A DNA stretch of 64,000 nt, from the NCBI RefSeq assembly GCF_018966525.1, contig NZ_CP076607.1, forward strand, positions 1,612,001-1,676,000, given 5' to 3'. How positions within the stretch are numbered: the first letter of the stretch is position 1; each line of letters starts with the position of its first letter. Source of the stretch: Paenibacillus sophorae. GTDB taxonomy: Bacteria; Bacillota; Bacilli; Paenibacillales; Paenibacillaceae. Shown in pieces: positions 54,650 to 63,517 of this stretch. The position numbers and the translations under genes were made by a program. The notes under the pieces were generated by a model. It saw only the letters and a list, made by a program, of their open reading frames with translations, did not search any database and had not been told where the DNA came from.

Positions 54650-55561
54650 TTAGAACTGTTTATGCGTTTTTTGAAAAAAATTCTTTCCATAACTTATAGC
54701 GAAATTTCGGAACTCCGTGGCGGCTGGAGATAGATAGCGGTTGCGGACACTCGCGACATAAATAAAACGTTCATAAGACGGGTTCTTGATATCGAGCACA
54801 TCCACATCAAAATGGGAAAGGGCGGAAATACGGGGCATTACCGCAATGCCGTATCCTACCGATACAAGACCCGCCATGGCGGTGTCCTCTTCAATTTCGC
54901 ATACGATGTTTGGTCTTGCGCCCACCTTGGCGAACAAACTGTCGATGATCGGCCGCAGGCCGCTTTTTGGATTGAAATAAACCATGGGATAGGAAGCCGT
55001 GTCCTTAAGATCGATGCTGCCGGCTGCAGACAGCGGATGATTCTTGGGCGTGATGACGACCAGCTCTTGCTCGGCCAAAGGAATAAACTCGATCTCGGGT
55101 TCATGGTCGATATAAGAGCAGAAGGCGATATCGTATTGGTCGTCCTTCAAGCCTTGGATTATATTTTTCGTATTTCCCTGATGAAAAGTGAAGGACATTT
55201 TCTTATGTTCATCAAGTAAGGAAAAAGACTGCACCAGCGCGGGTACGAAATGAGCACCCAGCGTGTAGATAAAAGCAAGGTCGATCACCCCGCTGGAGGG
55301 GCTGGTCAGCTCGCGGACCTTCTTCTCGCCTTTTTCCAGTTCGTCCAGAGCGCGGTTAACATAACTAAGGAAGAGCTTGCCGTACTTGGTAAGCCGGATA
55401 TTCCGTCCCTGCTTCTCAAACAGATAAGTTCCCAGTTCCTTCTCAAGCTCCGATATGGCGTGGCTGAGGCTTGGTTGGGTAATGGATAATTTGATCGCCG
55501 CCTGTGTAATATGTTCCGTTTCAGCAATTACCCGGAAATACTGCAGATGCCGTAAGTTCAT
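54650..55561 (-). CDS. LysR-family regulator of the shikimate/quinate genes (QuiR-like)
   Basis: This 303-residue LysR protein has the winged helix (LRHLQYFRVIAETEHITQAA, IKLSITQPSLSHAISELEKE) and an effector domain with ELVVITPKNHPLSAAGSIDL. It is divergent from the OYE-AroE-MFS-AroD operon with a 142-base gap, the standard layout for a LysR activator and its target. A similar arrangement in Listeria uses the shikimate-sensing regulator QuiR; that shikimate is the ligand here is inferred. Start ATG at 55561. Confidence 0.88.
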   Translation of the reverse strand: MNLRHLQYFRVIAETEHITQAAIKLSITQPSLSHAISELEKELGTYLFEKQGRNIRLTKYGKLFLSYVNRALDELEKGEKKVRELTSPSSGVIDLAFIYTLGAHFVPALVQSFSLLDEHKKMSFTFHQGNTKNIIQGLKDDQYDIAFCSYIDHEPEIEFIPLAEQELVVITPKNHPLSAAGSIDLKDTASYPMVYFNPKSGLRPIIDSLFAKVGARPNIVCEIEEDTAMAGLVSVGYGIAVMPRISALSHFDVDVLDIKNPSYERFIYVASVRNRYLSPAATEFRNFAISYGKNFFQKTHKQF

Positions 55562-55703
55562 GGTGGTTCACTCCTTTATATATAGATACATTCTATTGAA
55601 AATGCTCAAAATATGAATTAGATTTATAATAACACGTCCTCTATAATAAGCATGTGAAGATTTTCACTTGAGCGTATAAGCTTTTTATTATGGAGGGGAC
55701 AAC
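55562..55703. promoter_or_regulatory. Divergent control region of the shikimate/quinate locus
   Basis: TATAAT at 55642-55647 has no good -35, as expected of an activator-dependent promoter. GTGAA-N4-TTCAC (55653-55666) is an inverted repeat just downstream. LysR-type T-N11-A candidates occur in this A/T-rich stretch but cannot be singled out. Confidence 0.45.
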
Positions 55704-57695
55704 ATGTATCAACATCTTTTTTCGCCGCTGACCGTTAAAAGCATGACGATAAAGAACCGCATTGTAATGCCGCCGATGGGCACGAACTACGGTGATCCGA
55801 ACGGTGAGTTTACCGAGGATCATATGAAATATTACGAGAGACGGGCAAAAGGCGGCGTTGGACTCATCATTGTGGAAAATGCATGTCTTCAGTTCCCGAT
55901 GGGCTCCAACGGAACGACGCAGATTCGCATTGACCACGACCGCTACATTCCGGGCATGTACAGATTGACCGAGAAGCTGCACAAGCACGGAGCCTGCGTA
56001 GCGCTGCAAATCAACCATGCCGGGGCTTCCGCGGTGCCTGAACGGATTGGCGGCCAGCCTGTATCTTCCTCGAACATTCCTTCGAAGACGGGAGGAGCCG
56101 TTCCCCGCCCGCTGGAGAAGGACGAAATTCAGGGTATCGTCGAGCAATACGGCAAAGCGGCGAAACGTGTGGTCGCAGCCGGTTTCGACGCGATTGAAAT
56201 CCATGCAGGACATTCGTATCTTCTCTGCCAATTCCTGTCGCCGGTCTATAACAAGCGGACCGACGAGTTCGGCGGCAGCTTTGAGAACAGAGCGAGATTT
56301 GCGCGGATGGTTATCGACCGGATCAGAAAGGAAGTCGGACCTTTCTTCCCGATCATGATGCGCTTCAGCGCGGACGAGTTCATCGAAGGCGGCAATACAC
56401 TGGAGGACACGCTGCAAATTCTCGAGTTTTTGAATGATGAAGTCGATATCTTCAACGTTTCTGCGGCGCTGAACGATTCCCTGCAATATCAGATCGACCA
56501 AATGAATCTGCCGGACGGCTGGCGCGCTTATCTGTCCAAAGCGGTCAGAGACAAGTTCGGCAAGCCGACCATTGCCACCGGCAACTTCCGCGATCCGGCC
56601 GTACTCGAAAAGACGCTTGCAGACGGCGATGCGGACCTGATCGGTATCGGCCGCGGACTGATCGCCGACCCGGATTGGGTGGGCAAGGTGCAGACCGGAC
56701 ATGAAGACATGGTTCGCAAATGCATCTCTTGTAACATCGGCTGCGCCGGACACCGGATCGCGCTGAACCGTCCGATCCGCTGCACGATCAATCCTGAAGT
56801 CATCCACGGCGAGGATTACAAAGAGAACAAGGTAACCCGGCAGACCAATGTTGTCGTAATCGGCGGCGGCACCGCCGGCCTTGAAGCGGCCTGCACGGCT
56901 GCCGAGGTGGGCTGCACCACATTCCTGTTCGAGCAAAGACCACGTGTAGGCGGGCTTGCGCGGGAAATCGCCAAGCTCCCGGACAAGAAAAGAATCGCCG
57001 ATTTTCCGAACTACCTGGAAAAGAGAAGCCAGAAGCTGAAAAACCTGATTACCTTTACCAACACGAAAGCCGACGCGCAGCTTATTGAAAACTTCAAGCC
57101 GGATGTTATTATTAACGCTACCGGTTCGAAGCCGCTCCTGCCGCCGATTGCCGGACTGCTTGAACATATCGACAAGGAAGGCGAGAACATTCTGTCCATT
57201 TTCGGTCTGCTGCGCCGTGTCGACGAATTCTCGGCAATGGACCTGGAAGGCAAAAAAATCGTCGTTATCGGCGGTGGAGCCGTTGGCCTGGACGTTGTGG
57301 AATTCTTCGCGGAACGGAAAGCCGAGGTTACGATCGTTGAACGCCTGCCGGAGCTAGGCAGAGACCTGGACCTGATCACCAAGCTGTCGATGATGCAGAT
57401 GATCAAGGACAAGAATGTATCCGTTCATACGCTCACTGCGCTGGTGGAAGTGGCGGGAGATCATTTCAAAGTCAATTATGAGGGCGAGGACAAGAATTTC
57501 GAGTTTGACTACGGCTTTGTCTGCCTGGGAATGAAACCGGAGAATCCGGGTCTTGCTGAACTGCAGAACCATTTTCTGCAGCGGAATGTCGAGGTTGTAA
57601 ACATCGGCGACAGCTTTAGAACCCGCAAAATTCTCGACGGCATCCGCGAAGGACGCAATATTCTTTCGACCTTGGAAAAAATCGGCGCATTGTAA
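55704..57695 (+). CDS. Old-yellow-enzyme-type NADH:flavin oxidoreductase with FAD/NAD domain
   Basis: This 663-residue protein has an N-terminal TIM-barrel FMN domain (1-360) starting with LFSPLTVKSMTIKNRIVMPP, with ALQINHAGA, EIHAGHSYLLCQFLSP and a GRGLIADPDW phosphate-binding block. The cysteine cluster CISCNIGCAGHR with a later CTIN binds a 4Fe-4S cluster. The C-terminal half has two dinucleotide sites (VVVIGGGTAGLEAACTAAEV and VVIGGGAVGLDVVEFFAE). It resembles 2,4-dienoyl-CoA reductase and BaiCD enzymes. In this operon it probably reduces a ring derived from shikimate or quinate (inference). Confidence 0.9.
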   Translation: MYQHLFSPLTVKSMTIKNRIVMPPMGTNYGDPNGEFTEDHMKYYERRAKGGVGLIIVENACLQFPMGSNGTTQIRIDHDRYIPGMYRLTEKLHKHGACVALQINHAGASAVPERIGGQPVSSSNIPSKTGGAVPRPLEKDEIQGIVEQYGKAAKRVVAAGFDAIEIHAGHSYLLCQFLSPVYNKRTDEFGGSFENRARFARMVIDRIRKEVGPFFPIMMRFSADEFIEGGNTLEDTLQILEFLNDEVDIFNVSAALNDSLQYQIDQMNLPDGWRAYLSKAVRDKFGKPTIATGNFRDPAVLEKTLADGDADLIGIGRGLIADPDWVGKVQTGHEDMVRKCISCNIGCAGHRIALNRPIRCTINPEVIHGEDYKENKVTRQTNVVVIGGGTAGLEAACTAAEVGCTTFLFEQRPRVGGLAREIAKLPDKKRIADFPNYLEKRSQKLKNLITFTNTKADAQLIENFKPDVIINATGSKPLLPPIAGLLEHIDKEGENILSIFGLLRRVDEFSAMDLEGKKIVVIGGGAVGLDVVEFFAERKAEVTIVERLPELGRDLDLITKLSMMQMIKDKNVSVHTLTALVEVAGDHFKVNYEGEDKNFEFDYGFVCLGMKPENPGLAELQNHFLQRNVEVVNIGDSFRTRKILDGIREGRNILSTLEKIGAL

Positions 57696-57768
57696 TCCGC
57701 GGCGCTATTAAAGGAGAGAACACTCCTAGACAATAGATCAATTGACAACGAAGGGAAGTAATAAAAGA

Positions 57769-58632
57769 ATGGCAGAGCGCATTACAGGTTATACACAGCT
57801 TATAGGTTTGCTGGGAACTCCGATTGCCCACAGCCTGTCTCCAACCATGCACAACGAAGCTTTTGCTAAACTTGGACTTGACTATGTATATATGGCCTTT
57901 GGCGTCGGCAACGAACAGTTGCCTGACGTCATCAAGGGCTTCCGGGCATTGGGCCTTCGCGGCTTCAATGTTACCATGCCGAATAAATCGCTGGTGCTGG
58001 ACTATCTCGACAAGCTGTCTCCAGCCGCTGAGCTGGCAGGCTCGGTGAACACCGTTGTTAACGATGAGGGTGTTCTGACCGGCCATATCACGGACGGCAC
58101 GGGATACATGCGGGCGCTTAAGGAGGAAGGCATCAATGTTATCGGCGAGAAGATGACGATTGCCGGTGGCGGCGGCGCCGCTACGGCGATCTGTATTCAA
58201 GCCGCGCTTGACGGAGTAAAGGAGATATCCATCTTCAACAAGAAGGATAAGTTCTATCCCCGCGCCGAAACGACCGTGGAGAAAATCCGCTCCAAAACCG
58301 ACTGTAAAGTGCAGCTGTTCGATGTTGACGATCAGGAAACGCTCCGTCGGGAAATTGCAGACAGCGTGATTTTTACCAACGCTACCGGGGTAGGGATGAA
58401 GCCGCTTGAAGATCAATGCCTCATTTCCGACCTTTCAATGCTGCGTCCGGATTTGGTGGTATCGGATGTAGTTTATATTCCGAAGAAGACCAAACTGCTG
58501 GAAATGGCCGAAGCCAGAGGCTGCCGCACAATCAACGGTCTGGGCATGATGCTGTGGCAGGGAGCCAGAGCCTTCGAGATCTGGACCGGCAAAGAAATGC
58601 CTGTCGGCTATATCAAAGAGCTGCTGTTCTAG
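57769..58632 (+). CDS. aroE: Shikimate dehydrogenase (possibly quinate/shikimate type)
   Basis: This 287-residue protein has GTPIAHSLSPTMHNEAFAKL with the shikimate-binding serines, FNVTMPNKSLVLDYLD with the catalytic lysine, NTVVNDEGVLTGHITDGTGY with the aspartate, and the NAD(P) motif GGGGAATAI. It interconverts 3-dehydroshikimate and shikimate. Its place between a flavin reductase and an MFS transporter suggests catabolic YdiB-like use rather than aromatic biosynthesis. The start is the ATG at 57769, after AAGGGAAG; a TTG at 57742 is possible. Confidence 0.92.
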   Translation: MAERITGYTQLIGLLGTPIAHSLSPTMHNEAFAKLGLDYVYMAFGVGNEQLPDVIKGFRALGLRGFNVTMPNKSLVLDYLDKLSPAAELAGSVNTVVNDEGVLTGHITDGTGYMRALKEEGINVIGEKMTIAGGGGAATAICIQAALDGVKEISIFNKKDKFYPRAETTVEKIRSKTDCKVQLFDVDDQETLRREIADSVIFTNATGVGMKPLEDQCLISDLSMLRPDLVVSDVVYIPKKTKLLEMAEARGCRTINGLGMMLWQGARAFEIWTGKEMPVGYIKELLF

Positions 58633-58755
58633 AAATCCGATCTATTTATTCATCCGCGGCGTATGCGGGGGGTAGAGGTTTTTATAGAAAAGTTTGTGAA
58701 AAAATTAACTATTTAAATATTTTCCTTATTGGGAGAAAAGATTGGGTGGAACCAG

Positions 58756-59970
58756 ATGAAAAATAAATATATGCCGACAGCAATTTCTCTGTATATCAAC
58801 TACTTTGTGCATGGGATGGGTGCCATTATTATGGCCCAAAATATGGATTTCTTAACCAAACAGCTTCATACGGACACTACCGGGGTCGCTTATGTCATTT
58901 CGGCGCTCGGCATTGGCCGGCTGCTCGTGCTCTTTGTATCCGGCGTGTTATCCGATAAATTTGGACGTAAGCCGTTCGTGTTTACCGGAATGGCGATTTA
59001 CGCGCTGTTCTTCGCCGGTATTTTGGTAGCTCCGAATGTGTCTGTCGCCTTTATTTTCGCCCTGCTCGCGGGGATGGCCAACTCGATATTGGATTCCGGA
59101 ACCTATCCTGCGCTGATGGAATCTTTTCCCGAAACGCCGGGCACAGCCAATGTTATCATCAAGGCTTTCATTTCCGCCGGACAGTTCGCGCTGCCGCTGA
59201 TTATCAGCATGCTGATTTCGGGTGATCTATACTACGGATATTCGTTCCTGCTGTGCATCGCGATCTTTATCGTGAATGGACTCGTGCTGTCTCGTCTTAA
59301 GTTCCCGGACCATAAAGTTCAGGCGGCTCCGGCAGCCTCATCCGAAAGCGGCAGCGACAGCAAATTCAGAAACAAACCGAATTTCTGGATTGAGGGAATC
59401 TGCCTGATTTTAATCGGTTACACCGCCACGGCTACTTTTTATCTGATTTCCGTCTGGCTTCCCAAATACGGTGAACAGGTCATACAAATGTCCAAGACGT
59501 CGTCGCTTCAGTTAATCAGCTATTACAGTATCGGGTCGCTCCTGGCGGTATTCGTTACATCTTATCTTGTCAAAAGCCTGGTTCGTCCAGTGACCTTCGT
59601 GCTGCTGTATCCGTTCATTTCTTTTGTGGCGCTTCTGGTGCTCTGGCAGGTGAGAACACCGCTTGTCTGCGTTATCTCCGCCTTTGTGATCGGGTTCTCG
59701 GCTGCGGGCGGGGTGCTTCAGCTGGCGCTGACTACGATGTCCGAGTTGTTTCCGAGCAGCAAGGGGAAAATTACAGGTATCGTCTATACGGCATCCAGTC
59801 TGGCTACGTTCTCCATCCCGGTAATTACCGGCATTTTGTCCAAGACGAGCATCAGCAATATCATCCTGTTTGACGCAATCGTTACCTTTGTCGGCGTACT
59901 GCTGGCGATAATCGTAAATATGCGGTACCGTAGAGTTATTAACCCGGTTTCTGCTGGGGTTCAAGCTTGA
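58756..59970 (+). CDS. MFS transporter, probably for shikimate or quinate
   Basis: This 404-residue protein has 12 predicted membrane helices in two halves with a loop near residue 195 (AASSESGSDSKF). The motif between helices 2 and 3 (SGVLSDKFGRKPFVFTGM) is the classic MFS G-x3-D-x-x-G-R-K/R signature. Between aroE and aroD it probably imports shikimate or quinate, like YdiN or the Listeria qui genes. The ATG at 58756 follows GGTGGA; a longer TTG start at 58729 is possible. Confidence 0.88.
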   Translation: MKNKYMPTAISLYINYFVHGMGAIIMAQNMDFLTKQLHTDTTGVAYVISALGIGRLLVLFVSGVLSDKFGRKPFVFTGMAIYALFFAGILVAPNVSVAFIFALLAGMANSILDSGTYPALMESFPETPGTANVIIKAFISAGQFALPLIISMLISGDLYYGYSFLLCIAIFIVNGLVLSRLKFPDHKVQAAPAASSESGSDSKFRNKPNFWIEGICLILIGYTATATFYLISVWLPKYGEQVIQMSKTSSLQLISYYSIGSLLAVFVTSYLVKSLVRPVTFVLLYPFISFVALLVLWQVRTPLVCVISAFVIGFSAAGGVLQLALTTMSELFPSSKGKITGIVYTASSLATFSIPVITGILSKTSISNIILFDAIVTFVGVLLAIIVNMRYRRVINPVSAGVQA

Positions 59971-60001
59971 GTGTTATGAGAATGAGTAAGGAGTGAAGTC
60001 A

Positions 60002-60766
60002 ATGACCGGTACGGTTAAGGTTAAACAAGTCACCATAGGAGAGGGCATGCCGAAGATTTGCGTTCCGATGGTCGGAGCGACGGTTGCGGAATTGAAAGAA
60101 GAAGCCGAAGCGCTAAAATCACTGGATCTCGATGTAGTGGAATGGCGGGTAGATTTCTTCGATCAGGTTGAGAATATTGAAGCAGTCAAAGCGGCGCTTG
60201 CCGATATCTGTAATATAATTCCGGACTTCCCGCTCGTCTTTACGTTCCGCAGCGCCAAAGAAGGCGGGGAAAAGGAGATTAGCACGGAATATTATGCGGA
60301 ACTGAACCGGGCGGCCGCCGAAACGGGTCTGGCCGATATTATCGACGTCGAGCTGTTTACCGGGGATGATACTGTAAAATCGCTGGTTGATTATGCGCAT
60401 CAGCAGGGCGCCTATGTCATTATTTCCAATCATGATTTCCATAAGACGCCGCCTAAAGAGGAGATCATTTCGCGCCTGGAAAAGGGTCGGGAGCTTGGCG
60501 GAGACTTGCCTAAGATCGCATTGATGCCGGCTGACGCCGGGGATGTATTAACTCTGATTGAAGCAACTTATACAATGAGGGAAAAGTTTCCCGATTGCCC
60601 GGTTATAACGATGTCGATGGCGGGAAAAGGCATGATCAGCCGGATTGCCGGAGAGGTATTCGGCTCCGCTCTGACCTTCGGATCGGCTAAGAAGGCGTCG
60701 GCGCCGGGGCAGGTTCCGGTGTCCGAGCTGCGCACCGCTCTGGAACTGGTGCACCGCAGCCTCTAA
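60002..60766 (+). CDS. aroD: 3-Dehydroquinate dehydratase, type I
   Basis: This 254-residue class I enzyme has EWRVDFFD, the catalytic histidine in ISNHDFHKTP (H144) and the Schiff-base lysine in LPKIALMPADAGD (K171). It converts 3-dehydroquinate to 3-dehydroshikimate. Type I enzymes are reversible in principle and occur in catabolic loci. AAGGAGTGAAGTCA precedes the ATG. It is the last gene of the operon and is followed by a terminator shared with aroK. Confidence 0.96.
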   Translation: MTGTVKVKQVTIGEGMPKICVPMVGATVAELKEEAEALKSLDLDVVEWRVDFFDQVENIEAVKAALADICNIIPDFPLVFTFRSAKEGGEKEISTEYYAELNRAAAETGLADIIDVELFTGDDTVKSLVDYAHQQGAYVIISNHDFHKTPPKEEIISRLEKGRELGGDLPKIALMPADAGDVLTLIEATYTMREKFPDCPVITMSMAGKGMISRIAGEVFGSALTFGSAKKASAPGQVPVSELRTALELVHRSL

Positions 60767-60798
60767 TCCGGCAGGACGGGAAGCCTCGCACACGAAAA

Positions 60799-60835
60799 GA
60801 ACCTATTACCATAAAAAGGTGATAGGTTCTTTGCA
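60799..60835. terminator. Bidirectional terminator between aroD and aroK
   Basis: GAACCTATTACC (60799-60810) pairs with GGTGATAGGTTC (60818-60829), with A-runs on the left and T-runs on the right, so it can serve both convergent genes. Confidence 0.85.
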
Positions 60836-60840
60836 CTTTC

Positions 60841-61419
60841 TCAGAAAGCATCGCTAGCCGGATCATACAGTTCCCAGCCGAGCTTGATTGTATCGATAAT
60901 ATGGTCTGCTATTTCTTCGGGGTCGAGCGAATCGGTAGAGACTTTGGAGTTATTGGCTTCGTAAATGGACTGACGGCTGTAGAACAACTTCTCAATCTCC
61001 TCCAGCGACTTGTTCTGCAGCACCGGACGGCTGTCCATGATGAGCTGCAGCCGGTCTTTCCAGGAGTCCCAGCTTAAGTCGAGATAGAAGACGATGGAGT
61101 TGGCCAGACAGACCTGCTTGATTTCTTCTTGGAGAAAGGAGCCTCCGCCCAGCGAAATAATCTTCAATCGGGTTGTACGGCACAGCTTGGTAATGAATTC
61201 TTTTTCCATTTGTCTGAAAGCTTGTTCACCCATCGATTCAAAGATCTTTGGCACTGGCATGCCGTGAAGCTTCTCGATTTCCTGGTCTATATCGATAAAA
61301 TCGCGGTATAGCTTATCGGAGAGATGTCGGCCGATTGTCGTTTTGCCGACGCCCATAAAGCCGATAAGCACAATATTCTTTTCCCGTAAAGGAATATCAT
61401 TGTTGATTTGCAAGCCCAT
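60841..61419 (-). CDS. aroK: Shikimate kinase
   Basis: This 192-residue protein has the P-loop GFMGVGKTT, the shikimate-binding DIDQEIEKLHGM and IISLGGGSFLQ blocks, and a lid region around DSRPVLQ. It phosphorylates shikimate to shikimate-3-phosphate in the aromatic pathway. The ATG at 61419 is four bases from AAGGAG, a little close; the longer ATG start at 61458 has no ribosome site, and a TTG at 61413 is spaced better. It faces the catabolic-type operon, so the same intermediate can be drawn either way. Confidence 0.9.
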   Translation of the reverse strand: MGLQINNDIPLREKNIVLIGFMGVGKTTIGRHLSDKLYRDFIDIDQEIEKLHGMPVPKIFESMGEQAFRQMEKEFITKLCRTTRLKIISLGGGSFLQEEIKQVCLANSIVFYLDLSWDSWKDRLQLIMDSRPVLQNKSLEEIEKLFYSRQSIYEANNSKVSTDSLDPEEIADHIIDTIKLGWELYDPASDAF

Positions 61420-61628
61420 TCCACTCCTTACTAACACGGAAGCTGATAACTTTTGCATAAACTGCCGCTTTAAATGAATAAATTCATTATAAGGTCCACA
61501 GAAAATTACAGCAATAGCCAGAATATAGAGGGTAGACGGGAATTCTGAATGATGTGAATTTGTTCACAATAATGTGACAAACCATTGGCGGAGGCAGGCG
61601 GTGGAATGAACGGCTGTATTAATCTACA

Positions 61629-61665
61629 GCATGAGAGGCACAGGGCGCCCCTGTGCCTCTCATGC
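61629..61665. repeat. Long perfect hairpin, 17-bp arms, 3-base loop
   Basis: GCATGAGAGGCACAGGG (61629-61645) pairs exactly with CCCTGTGCCTCTCATGC (61649-61665). No T-run follows on either strand. It lies 14 bases past the stop of the MerR gene. Confidence 0.85.
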
Positions 61666-61679
61666 ACGGTGAAATTCTT

Positions 61680-62432
61680 TTAGTTTCGCTTTGCTGTATA
61701 AATGAGTACGGCGTCTCTAAGGAAAAGAGCAAGACCTGGTTTATGCTTATCATAGTAAGCGGTGAAGCGTTCGTCGTCGACGTACATCTGCGTGACTCCC
61801 GCATGGGCTTCCGGAGAATAGGTGCCCCAGTGCGACGTCAGCCACTGCCGGTGAAGGTCAGCGGCATGCTGCGCCGGTTCGCCGGCGGGATCGCCGGTAT
61901 TCATGCCTTCCGCAAGCGAAGCGAACATCTCCTGCTCCACCTTTTGAATAGCTTTGAATTGTTCCTCCGTCATGTTGAGCAGCTGTTTGTTGGACCGGTC
62001 AACGGCATCGTCGCCGTATTTCTCGCGCACTTCCTTGCCATAGGCCTGCTCATTATCGTCAATCAGCTTTTGCTTGAAGCCTGCAAATTTCTCGGTATCG
62101 CTCATTGAAATCTTTCCTTCCTTGTCGGCCAGCGTCTTCTCTACATTCGAGATCAGCAGGTCGAGTTGTTTTCTTTTCTCCAGCAGCCTGTCATGATGCT
62201 CCTTAAGCGCTTTCGTTCCGTCGAACGAGGGCGAGGTCACGATTGCCTTGATGTTCTCCAGACTGAGGCCCAGCTCGCGGTAAAATAAAATCTGCTGCAG
62301 CAGATCGACCTCGGGACGGCCATAGATGCGGTAGCCGGAGGAGTTAATTCGGGCCGGTTTCAAAATCCCGAACTCATCGTAATAACGCAGCGTGCGCGCG
62401 CTGATTCCCGCAAGTAATGCGAGTTTTTGCAC
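61680..62432 (-). CDS. TipA-like MerR-family regulator with TipAS ligand domain
   Basis: The protein has a MerR helix (LALLAGISARTLRYYDEFGI), a coiled-coil linker (TKALKEHHDRLLEKRKQLDL) and a C-terminal TipAS domain (about 130-250, with AGEPAQHAADLHRQWLTSHW and AGVTQMYVDDERF). Such regulators sense drugs or peptides and activate resistance genes. The GTG at 62432 has no ribosome site at proper distance. The conserved EYTVQKL start continues upstream in frame to ATC at 62447, just after GGAGGTG, so a non-ATG start there is likely. Its targets are not evident. Confidence 0.85.
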   Translation of the reverse strand: MQKLALLAGISARTLRYYDEFGILKPARINSSGYRIYGRPEVDLLQQILFYRELGLSLENIKAIVTSPSFDGTKALKEHHDRLLEKRKQLDLLISNVEKTLADKEGKISMSDTEKFAGFKQKLIDDNEQAYGKEVREKYGDDAVDRSNKQLLNMTEEQFKAIQKVEQEMFASLAEGMNTGDPAGEPAQHAADLHRQWLTSHWGTYSPEAHAGVTQMYVDDERFTAYYDKHKPGLALFLRDAVLIYTAKRN

Positions 62433-62566
62433 TGTGTATTCCGTGATGGCACCTCCTCACAAACTCAATGTACACCTTTACGCTGCGTCAATGTCAAACG
62501 TTTTATGTCAGCAGAAAAACCCTTGCCGGAGCAAGGGTTATGCCGGAAGGGAAGACGGATCTCTCT

Positions 62567-63373
62567 TCAGCCTTCGGTGTTCGGATTGGGAGCGGGGCGG
62601 GCGGGGAAAGCGCCAGGGGCGGGCATCTTCTCAAGCTCCGCGGCAAAATAGCGCTGAAGCTCCTCGACCTTGCGCGGATCGTCGAGCGGAACTTTGCCGG
62701 TAAAATAATGTTCCGTAACGAGTTCCCAGGTGGGGACGATTTTTTGCGACAGTATCGCTTTGATCGCAATCTTGACCGTCTTGCGCTCCCGGGCGTTGGA
62801 GAAGGTGTCTTTGTAATATTTCACCTGATCCAGATCAAGCTCGCCGAAGAGTGCGCGGAAAATGTCCGACGTCATGCGCGCATCACCGAGCGCCCGGTGG
62901 GCAGAGCCCGTGGATTCAAGGCCCAGAAGCTCCATAGCGCCTTCTACGCTGACATCATTCTTCAGTCCCCGGGCGCGCAGGAGACCTTTCAGCAGATCGT
63001 AGTAAGGCGTCTTCATCCAGTAGAGGTCGTCCATCTTATGCATGCGGGTATCCTGGATAATGCGCTTCATATCCTCCCCTCCCCAGGTCAGCAGCAGCAC
63101 GCCGTCCGGGCTTAGGTCAAGCCAGCGCCGAAAGGCGGAGATGACTTTGGGAAAGCGGGGGGCGATGTCGATTTCTTCCTGCGGGATGCCCGTTTTTTTC
63201 TTTATGAACGAATTTAGCGTGGCAAAATAGACGGGTCTGATCAGCGAAGTGAACTCGTCGACAGGACGCAGCGAAGCGTCCAGCCGCACGGCGCCGATCT
63301 CGATAACCTCCATCGGATGCTCGCTGGCAAACTTGCGGCCGTTGAATTCAATGTCCAGAATGATATAATCCAC
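62567..63373 (-). CDS. DEDDh 3'-5' exonuclease
   Basis: This 268-residue protein starts with GTG after GGAGGCAACTTTT. The exonuclease motifs are visible: DIEFNG (D7, E9) and HRALGDARMT with the general base His and the last Asp. It resembles KapD-like and DnaQ-like exonucleases, here with a C-terminal extension of about 70 residues ending in a Pro/Ala-rich tail. It trims single-stranded DNA or RNA ends. It lies alone, divergent from the CYTH gene. Confidence 0.88.
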   Translation of the reverse strand: MDYIILDIEFNGRKFASEHPMEVIEIGAVRLDASLRPVDEFTSLIRPVYFATLNSFIKKKTGIPQEEIDIAPRFPKVISAFRRWLDLSPDGVLLLTWGGEDMKRIIQDTRMHKMDDLYWMKTPYYDLLKGLLRARGLKNDVSVEGAMELLGLESTGSAHRALGDARMTSDIFRALFGELDLDQVKYYKDTFSNARERKTVKIAIKAILSQKIVPTWELVTEHYFTGKVPLDDPRKVEELQRYFAAELEKMPAPGAFPARPAPNPNTEG

Positions 63374-63517
63374 AAAAGTTGCCTCCGTATACGCTTAGAC
63401 TGATACGATCTCTCGCACCGATTCTTCTATTTTAACAAATTGTTCCCGGATTGACTTCCTTTGAGCGCCAATTTACAATTTACTAACCTGACATACGTGA
63501 AAAGGGGAGAAATATAG

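Noticed and set aside
55641..57167. 508-codon open frame opposite the flavin oxidoreductase gene
   Set aside because: Antisense shadow; the plus-strand protein has all expected motifs.
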